Positions 58,932-64,000 of a stretch of DNA of 64,000 bases are shown in pieces. The notes beneath the pieces were generated by a model. The model did not search any database and was not told where the DNA came from. It saw nothing but the letters and a program-made list of their open reading frames with translations. This stretch comes from Streptomyces sp. NBC_00353 (GTDB lineage: Bacteria > Actinomycetota > Actinomycetes > Streptomycetales > Streptomycetaceae). The position numbers were made by a program, and so were the translations under genes. The number at the start of each line of letters is the position of its first letter. Positions within the stretch are counted from its first letter, which is position 1. The DNA is taken from positions 806,001 to 870,000 of the forward strand of contig NZ_CP107985.1 in NCBI RefSeq assembly GCF_036108815.1, in the 5' to 3' direction.

Positions 58932-59975
58932 ATGCACACCGACGGGGCGATGGACTGGCTGCGGCGACGACTCGGTAGGGCCGTCGCGGTCTCGTACCTC
59001 GCCGCCCTGCTGCTGCCCGGCCCGGGCTTGTGGTTACGTCACCCGCACACGCTGCCCCGCATCGACCTGACCCTGCATACCGCCTCACTGCTGCTTTCCC
59101 TGTTGCTCTTCTCGGCAGGGCTCCAGGTCCCTGTGCACGCGCTGGGACAGTTGCTGCGGCGCCCCTGGGCCCTGCTGGCGGGGCTGGCTCTGCACGTTGC
59201 GGCGCCGATACTGATCATCCCGCTGGTGGCGTTCCTGCTGCGGTGCTCGCCCGACACGGACGGCGGCAGTGGACTGATCACAGCGATGATCCTGATCGTA
59301 GCGATGCCTGTGGCGGCCGGGGCGACGGTGTGGACCGGCGAGGGCCACGGCGACCAACCGACCATGGTGGGCCTCGTGATCGCTTCCACCCTGGTCAGCC
59401 CGCTCACTGTCCCGGCCGTCGTAAGTGTGCTTGCGCCGCTGCTCAGCACCGGCTACGCGAACGTGCTGGGTGCCGCCGGGCCCACCATGAACGGAGGTTT
59501 CGCGCTCACTGGCGTGGTGATGCCGTGCGTAGCGGGCATCGTGGCCCGGCTACTGCTGCCCGAACGCGGACTTGAGCATGCGCTGCACGTCGTTGTGCCA
59601 GTGGCCATGGCGGCCTCACTGGTTCTGACGTATACGAATGCCAGCGGCGCCCTCGGCTCCTTCGTGACCCACCCTCGGCTACTGCTGTTCGCCGCGGCAT
59701 TGGTTGTGGCGGCACTCGTGTGCGCGCTCTCTTTCGCGGTGGGCCGGATGGCGGCACGCGTCCTCCGTCTGGACGCGCCCGCCGCCACGTCCCTCACGCT
59801 CGCGTGCGGCATGAACAACAGCAGCGCCAGTGCGGTGCTGATCACCACGGCCCTGCCGGACAAGCCGTATCTGCTACTGCCCGTGCTGGCGTACGGGCTG
59901 TTACAGAAGACGGCCGCGAGCCGGGTTGTACGGACGGCGCGTCCTCAGAGCCTGCCCTGTCCGGCGTCGTCCTGA
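58932..59975 (+). CDS. BASS (bile acid:sodium symporter)-family transporter
   Basis: 347 residues from ATG 58932 (ATG 58887 less likely). About nine hydrophobic segments including LLLSLLLFSAGLQVPVHALG, PILIIPLVAFLLRC, MILIVAMPVAAGATVWTG, FALTGVVMPCVAGIVARLLL and AATSLTLACGMNNSSASAVL. ACGMNNSSASAVL is the conserved crossover motif of the BASS/SBF family. Sodium-coupled uptake of organic anions; substrate unknown. Single gene. Confidence 0.85.
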   Translation: MHTDGAMDWLRRRLGRAVAVSYLAALLLPGPGLWLRHPHTLPRIDLTLHTASLLLSLLLFSAGLQVPVHALGQLLRRPWALLAGLALHVAAPILIIPLVAFLLRCSPDTDGGSGLITAMILIVAMPVAAGATVWTGEGHGDQPTMVGLVIASTLVSPLTVPAVVSVLAPLLSTGYANVLGAAGPTMNGGFALTGVVMPCVAGIVARLLLPERGLEHALHVVVPVAMAASLVLTYTNASGALGSFVTHPRLLLFAAALVVAALVCALSFAVGRMAARVLRLDAPAATSLTLACGMNNSSASAVLITTALPDKPYLLLPVLAYGLLQKTAASRVVRTARPQSLPCPASS

Positions 59976-60145
59976 GGGCCGGTCCGTTCCCGGCGCACGG
60001 GCAGTAGCGAGAACACCGTCGGCGCGCCGCGGGCCGGCGAGGACGTCTACCGAGGGAGGCAGCGAGGTCGTGGGCGAGCGCGTCGTCGAGATCTCCCGCC
60101 CGGCGGTGCTTCGGCCGCCGCGCCAGGGTGGCAAGCGGACATGGC

Positions 60146-60289
60146 CTACCGATCGGCCGCCCGAGCGGCCCGTAGATCCTCGGCCGTCAGCAGTGACAGA
60201 AGCTCGATGTTCTGGGCTGCGAGAGCATCGGAGCCTCCTTGCTCCCGGTCGATCACGCACAGAGCTTCGCCCACCTGAGCGCCCACGCC
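60146..60289 (-). pseudogene. Orotate phosphoribosyltransferase-like relic
   Basis: Minus-strand frame reads VGAQVGEALCVIDREQGGSD, ALAAQNIELLSLLTAEDLRA, the C-terminal end of actinobacterial PyrE (GAxVxEALCVIDREQGG, LRSLLTAxDL). The remaining enzyme is absent. In the same frame to the right (to 60424) is an unrelated polar sequence. Confidence 0.55.
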
Positions 60290-60562
60290 CCGCAGGTCCG
60301 TGGTCGACAGCCTGGTTCTCGACAGGTCAACATCGGTGAGCCTGACCTTGTCGCTCGTGGCGATACCGAGCAGCGGCAGCTGAGCAATACGCGACACCTC
60401 ACCATGTGCGCTCGCCAGTCTCAACCGCTCTGCGGAACCGGGCTTGTGGCACTCGGGCGAGCTTGCCGCCAGGTTGACAGGACCTCGGGGTCCGCGGGGT
60501 GACGATGCTTGTGCCGGGAGCGGACGGTCCCGGTGTTATGGCCACCAGGCAGGGAGCAAGTC

Positions 60563-61042
60563 ATGCATGCACGGCGAAGGACGGTACTCACGGCAGGTGC
60601 GGCGGGCGCCGCGGGGCTGGTGGCCGCTTGCGGCTCGTCCGGGGACGAGGACGGGGACGGAGACAGGAGTACGGCCGCGGCACCGGAGACCTCCCGGGCC
60701 GCGAAGCCGAGCACCAGGGCAGGTGCAGCGAGCGCCGATGGTTCCGTGCCGGGAGGAGAGGCTCTCGCCAAGACCTCGGACATTCCGGTCGGAGGCGGCA
60801 AGGTCTTCGCGGAGCAGGAGGTCGTGGTGACCCAGCCCAAGGAGGGCGAGTTCAAGGGCTTCTCCGCCATCTGCACCCACATGGGGTGCACCGTCGCCGA
60901 GGTCAGCGATGGCACCATCAACTGCCCCTGCCACGGCAGTCGGTACAGCATCACGGACGCTGCGGTCGTGGCCGGTCCCGCGCCGCAGCCGCTGGCTGCC
61001 GAACGGATCACCGTCACCGGTGACACCATTCGGCTCGGATGA
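60563..61042 (+). CDS. Rieske [2Fe-2S] lipoprotein
   Basis: 159 residues from ATG 60563. Tat-like signal: HARRRTVLTAGAAGAAGLV, and a lipobox LVAAC at about residues 19-23, so it is an exported lipoprotein; a Ser/Asp/Thr-rich linker follows. Rieske motifs: ICTHMGCTVAEV (CxH) and CPCHGSRYSITD (CxxH). Resembles small extracytoplasmic Rieske proteins of Streptomyces (cytochrome bc1-like donor or QcrA-like domain alone). Membrane-attached electron carrier with no bc1 or cytochrome genes in the window. Confidence 0.88.
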   Translation: MHARRRTVLTAGAAGAAGLVAACGSSGDEDGDGDRSTAAAPETSRAAKPSTRAGAASADGSVPGGEALAKTSDIPVGGGKVFAEQEVVVTQPKEGEFKGFSAICTHMGCTVAEVSDGTINCPCHGSRYSITDAAVVAGPAPQPLAAERITVTGDTIRLG

Positions 61043-61205
61043 CGGGTATTGGGACTGGCGAGCTCGCATGTCTCCGTATCGCGTACTGCTTCGTTGATGC
61101 TGCCCGATATCACGATGAGTGACGCCCGCAGAGGTCGATGCGGTGGTCTGTCTCAGTAGAGCCATCGGTCGAGAAGCTCCGGCCAGATGAATCCCGCGCA
61201 GCCGG

Positions 61206-61427
61206 GATAAGGCATACGGCTCACGCGCGAACCGCGCCTACCTGCGCAGAGGCGGCATCCGCTGCACCATCCCGGAGAAGACCGACCAGATCCGCAACCG
61301 TAAGAAGCGCGGCATGCGCGGCGGCAGGCCACCGAAGTTCGACAAGGCCGACTATCGCGAACGCCACGCTGTCGAATGCGGAATCAACCGCCTCAAGAGA
61401 CACCGGGCCGTCGCGACTCGATACGAC
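61206..61427 (+). pseudogene. IS5-family transposase, 5' fragment interrupted by IS110
   Basis: Frame from about 61206: DKAYGSRANRAYLRRGGIRC, TIPEKTDQIRNRKKRGMRGG, RPPKFDKADYRERHAVECGI, NRLKRHRAVATRYD, then the IS110 element begins. The fragment is the C-terminal DDE part of an IS5-type (IS1647-like) transposase and is cut between codons for D and K; the rest follows at 62779. Its own N-terminal half is absent. Confidence 0.9.
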
Positions 61428-61439
61428 TGTGAGGATGTT

Positions 61440-61611
61440 CAGGTGCCGCTCCTGGCGGTGGCCTGACTCGCGATACGACTGGCCTTGGTGCCTTGAGTTT
61501 GATCTGTCGGCCACTGCTCGGGGCGGTATTCGCTGCCGCCGGGCAGGGGATGTGTCCCGATAGGGGCCTTCGCGACAGGCACCGTCACAGTCTTGACCGC
61601 CCCGGCCCGGC
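61440..61611 (+). ncRNA. Candidate IS110 bridge RNA with both guide loops
   Basis: Two hairpins. Hairpin 1: arms GTGGCC (61458-61463) and GGCCAC (61509-61514), extendable to nine pairs. Its loop holds CGATACGACTG (61471-61481), identical to the left junction (61419-61429), and GAGTTTGAT (61495-61503), the reverse complement of the right flank ATCAAACTC (62776-62784). Hairpin 2: arms GCCGGGC (61538-61544) and GCCCGGC (61605-61611). Its loop holds ATAGGGGC (61560-61567), identical to the right end (62768-62775), and TCACAG (61585-61590), the reverse complement of the left end CTGTGA (61427-61432). This is the order target-left, target-right, donor-left, donor-right and the polarity described for IS110 bridge RNAs. 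Length about 172 nt, close to known ones. No experimental support. Confidence 0.75.
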
Positions 61612-61652
61612 GACGGCCACCGGTTCCCGAGGCGATCAGGAGACAGGCGACC

Positions 61653-62762
61653 TTGACCAGCATCACGCAGTCCACCGCCCCATGTCACATTCCAGCGGAC
61701 GCCGAGGACGTCCTGCTCGGCGTGGACACTCACAAGGATGTCCACGCCGCGGCCGTGATCACCGTGCTCGGCGCCGCACTGGACGGTCGCAGCTTCCCCG
61801 CGACCGCCGATGGCTATCGGCAACTCCTCGACTGGGCACGGTCGTTCGGCGTGCTGCGGCGGGCCGGGGTCGAGTGCACCGGCTCATACGGAGCCGCCCT
61901 GACCCGTCACCTGCGCGCCGAAGGCATCGAGGTGACCGAGGTCAACCAGCCTGACAAGGCCGCCCGACGCCGTCACGGCAAAACCGACGCCATCGACGCC
62001 GAAGCCGCCGCCCGCGCCGTGCTGACTGGACGAGCCACCGCTGCGGCGAAGACCGGCGATGGTCCAGTCGAGATGCTCCGGCTGTTTAAGCTGGCGAAGG
62101 GGTCCGCCATCAAGTCCAGGACTCAGGCGATCAACCAGCTCAAGAGCGTGCTGGTCTCAGCTGACTCCGCCCTCCGCGAGTCGCCGGCCGGGCTGAGCAA
62201 CCCGCACCTGTTCAAGCGGTGCGCCAACCTCGACACCCAGCCCACGAGCGGGCCGGCCGGGGCCGCTCGTCACACCTTGAGGCTGCTGGCCCGCCGCATC
62301 CGGCACCTGACCGAGGAGATCGACGATCTCCAAAAGCGGATAGCCGAGGCCGTCGAGGCCAGCACGCCCGGCCTGCTGGAAGTTCGTGGCGTCGGGCCGG
62401 ACAGCGCCGCTGCCCTTCTCGTCTCGGCCGGCGACAACCCTGAGCGGCTCGTCAGCGAGGCATCCTTCGCAGCTCTATGCGGCACCAGCCCGGTCGAGGC
62501 TTCCTCTGGGAAGACACAGCGCCGCAGACTGAACCGAGGCGGCGATCGCCAGGCGAACGCCGCCCTCTACCGGATCGTCCTGAGCCGTTTGCGCTGGGAC
62601 GACCGCACCCGCGATTACCTGCAACGACGTCTGGCCGAGGGGAAGACGCGCCGCGAGATCATCCGCTGCCTCAAACGCTACGTCGCACGAGAGATCTACC
62701 GACTTCTCGTCCCATCGAAGCCTCCGGCTGACCAGGCAGGATCTGTCAGAGCCGCTGCTTGA
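61653..62762 (+). CDS. IS110-family DEDD recombinase (transposase)
   Basis: 369 residues from TTG 61653 (AGGAG ten bases upstream); the open frame begins at TTG 61593 but that would overlap hairpin 2 of the bridge RNA candidate. N-terminal DEDD: VLLGVDTHKDVHAAAVI, VECTGSYGAALTRHL, KTDAIDAEAAARAVL. C-terminal Tnp domain: LLEVRGVGPDSAAALLVSA, ALCGTSPVEASSGKTQRR (catalytic Ser context SSGK), NAALYRIVLSRLRWDDRT. No frameshift or stop; likely active. Related only distantly to the recombinase at 15868-17124. Confidence 0.92.
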   Translation: MTSITQSTAPCHIPADAEDVLLGVDTHKDVHAAAVITVLGAALDGRSFPATADGYRQLLDWARSFGVLRRAGVECTGSYGAALTRHLRAEGIEVTEVNQPDKAARRRHGKTDAIDAEAAARAVLTGRATAAAKTGDGPVEMLRLFKLAKGSAIKSRTQAINQLKSVLVSADSALRESPAGLSNPHLFKRCANLDTQPTSGPAGAARHTLRLLARRIRHLTEEIDDLQKRIAEAVEASTPGLLEVRGVGPDSAAALLVSAGDNPERLVSEASFAALCGTSPVEASSGKTQRRRLNRGGDRQANAALYRIVLSRLRWDDRTRDYLQRRLAEGKTRREIIRCLKRYVAREIYRLLVPSKPPADQAGSVRAAA

Positions 62763-62778
62763 CATCCATAGGGGCATC

Positions 62779-62838
62779 AAACTCGCCGTCCGCTACGAAG
62801 CCACCGTGGTCATCGCGGCCATCAACGAGTGGCTGTGA
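62779..62838 (+). pseudogene. IS5-family transposase, 3' end after IS110
   Basis: Reads KLAVRYEATVVIAAINEWL and a TGA stop, exactly the continuation of RHRAVATRYD at 61427. Confidence 0.9.
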
Positions 62839-62872
62839 GGGGCCGCGTGGCACGCATCGCGCCGCACGAGGT

Positions 62873-63241
62873 TCATCGCGCTGGTTCCACCGGTGGCCAC
62901 GGGGCCCAGGGAAGAGCTTCACGCCAGCCCGGCCGCCCCCGGGCCCAGCGCTGAAGCACTTCGGCAACGGGCTCCACGGCGAACACCTCGTGCTCGCGCG
63001 GCACCCGGGCGTGAAAGTGCCTGTCTGGGCCACCTTCGCGGTATTCGACCTGGTAGCTGAGGTCATCGTTGAGATAGACCTGCATGTAGTGCTGGCCGAC
63101 GGGTTCGAGGTCAAGCCGCTGGACAACGACAAATCGCCAGGTCAGGCTCATGTCGGCCAGCAGATCGTGCAGCTGGTCGTCAGACGGGTCGTCCCATGAC
63201 GTCCCGTCCCACTCAATCGCCCGCAGTACCGGTGTTGCCAT
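62873..63241 (-). CDS. Hypothetical protein, possibly immunity-like
   Basis: 122 residues from ATG 63241. LRAIEWDGTSWDDPSDDQLH, FVVVQRLDLEPVGQHYMQVY, DDLSYQVEYREGGPDRHFHA, VAEVLQRWARGRPGWREALP. The central YQVEYREGG with the surrounding beta strands recalls Imm1-type immunity proteins, but this is weak. Cytoplasmic. No toxin adjacent. Located just after the IS pair. Confidence 0.55.
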   Translation of the reverse strand: MATPVLRAIEWDGTSWDDPSDDQLHDLLADMSLTWRFVVVQRLDLEPVGQHYMQVYLNDDLSYQVEYREGGPDRHFHARVPREHEVFAVEPVAEVLQRWARGRPGWREALPWAPWPPVEPAR

Positions 63242-63293
63242 GAGGACGACTGTACTGGCCGATCATGCTGCGGAGATCAGCGGGCGGCCGCTT

Positions 63294-64000
63294 ATGAAAC
63301 GCACCCTAGTACTGCGCCGGGGTCGGCCGGTGCTCGCATGGCTATTCCGACCGGTGGCAGGCGCCCTGTCCGGCACGGTCACCGCGGCCCTGTCGCGGCA
63401 GCGCGGCACCGTGGTCCGCTTCGTGGTGCTGCTGGCGTTGGCCTGTGTTCGCTGTGTCGACCGGGGTCTTCAACTCCTTCTACCCGCAACAGGCCAAGGT
63501 TGATGCCGTGCTGACCAACGGGGCCGATGTCATCGTGACCCGGCCGGTGCTCACGGCGTCGGACACGGCGAAGCTGGCGGCCGTGCCGGGGGTGCGGCAT
63601 GTGGAGCCGCTTCAGCACCGGTTTGCCTATGTGGGCGCGGATCTGCAGGACCTCTACGGGGTGCGCCCCACGAGCATCGTGGGGGCGGGCCGGCTCCAGA
63701 ACGGCTACTTCTCCGGTGGTACGGTCCGGTCGCTGATGGACCGCCTCAGTGCGCGCCCGGAGGGGCTGTTGGTCAGCGCCGAGACCGCGCACGACTTCGT
63801 GCTGCACCCGGGAGACCAGGTGCGGCTACGGTTGACCGATGCCCTGACGGGGCAGTTGCGTACGGTTCCGTTCCGCTTCGAGGGCGTCGTCAAGGAGTTC
63901 CCGACCGCTCCGAAGGACAGCTTCCTGGTCGCGAACGCCTCGTACATCGCGCGTACGACGGGCAGCGATGCCCCCGGAACGCTGCTGGTTGACACCAGGG
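63294..64000 (+). pseudogene. FtsX-type ABC permease, frameshifted and truncated
   Basis: ATG 63294 reads MKRTLVLRRGRPVLAWLFRP, VAGALSGTVTAALSRQRGTV, VRFVVLLALA, then the frame shifts at about 63442 and continues as FAVSTGVFNSFYPQQAKVDA, VLTNGADVIVTRPVLTASDT, VGADLQDLYGVRPTSIVGAG, LLVSAETAHDFVLHPGDQVR to the window edge. This is a MacB-PCD/FtsX periplasmic domain after the first helix of the second half. The first half of the permease is missing. The gene may continue beyond 64000; the shift could also be a sequencing error. Confidence 0.7.

Larger units (their letters stand above)
61428..62778 (+). mobile_element. IS110-family element in an IS5 transposase gene
   Basis: 1351 bp; limits deduced from the interrupted transposase: codons RHRAVATRYD end at 61427, and KLAVRYEATVVIAAINEWL starts at 62779. 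Error about 3 bp. Left noncoding end of 225 bp, recombinase gene 61653-62762, right noncoding end of 16 bp. No terminal inverted repeats or clear target duplication, as expected for IS110. Contains the bridge-RNA candidate (61440-61611). Confidence 0.88.

Noticed and set aside
1..64000. tRNA/rRNA genes, secondary-metabolite synthases, or a replication origin
   Set aside because: None of the diagnostic sequences were seen in reading the window.

Overview
High-GC actinomycete DNA, almost certainly Streptomyces. The evidence is GC-rich third codon positions, frequent GTG/TTG starts, an RsbR/S/T stressosome operon, LAL-type LuxR and SARP-era lineage-specific small proteins, DUF4331, a MECR-like reductase, and IS110/IS5/IS701-type elements. 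There is no rRNA, tRNA, CRISPR array, PKS/NRPS or replication gene. The density of broken genes and transposon relics (about 20 decayed loci) and a conjugation-relaxase remnant indicate an accessory region, such as a chromosome arm or an integrated plasmid segment.

Layout. 0-6 kb: flavoprotein, enoyl-reductase-like MDR protein and an orphan barstar lie between two 119-bp inverted repeats; then a small membrane protein, a 141-bp MITE, a secreted protein and the 943-bp parent IS of the MITE. 6-14 kb: oxidative-stress genes (catalase-like, DyP peroxidase, alpha/beta-barrel partner), a GAP/Sap membrane protein, an immunity-HAD fusion and DUF4331. 14-25 kb: small hypotheticals, a complete IS110 element back-to-back with an IS110 fragment, an FAD oxidoreductase plus ECF41-like sigma factor pair, a TetR gene with twin operators, an amidase, and IS110/IS701 relics. 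25-38 kb: secreted hydrolase, a membrane SpoIIE phosphatase with a triplicated start region, a TPP enzyme, a LAL regulator, a relaxase relic, cardiolipin-synthase-like enzyme and a broken saccharopine-dehydrogenase-like gene. 37.7-48 kb: general-stress regulation island: SigB/SigF-type sigma factor, RsbW-like kinase, two MarR regulators, RsbR-RsbS-RsbT, an RsbT/RsbX fusion and RsbU-like phosphatases. 48-59 kb: hypotheticals, SDR/LysR divergent pair, 5'-truncated Mrr-like nuclease, ABC exporter with its two-component system. 59-64 kb: BASS transporter, Rieske lipoprotein, an IS110 element inserted in an IS5 transposase gene, and a broken FtsX-type permease.

How the genes work together. The stress island reads as a partner-switching cascade: RsbR/RsbS scaffold and RsbT kinase sense stress, PP2C phosphatases reset phosphorylation, and the RsbW-like kinase plus sigma factor 3 kb away are the plausible output. 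A MarR-type palindrome near one marR gene is matched 17 of 22 upstream of rsbR, tying the MarR protein to the stressosome.

The strongest discovery is at 61428-62778. The IS110 element carries, upstream of its recombinase gene, two hairpins whose loops contain short sequences matching the left target flank, right target flank, element right end and element left end, in the order and polarity expected for an IS110 bridge RNA. The element sits in a recognisable broken gene, so the target site can be rebuilt. Other notable observations are the exact MITE/parent pair and the 50-bp tandem repeat that creates two 17-codon upstream ORFs coupled by ATGA overlaps.
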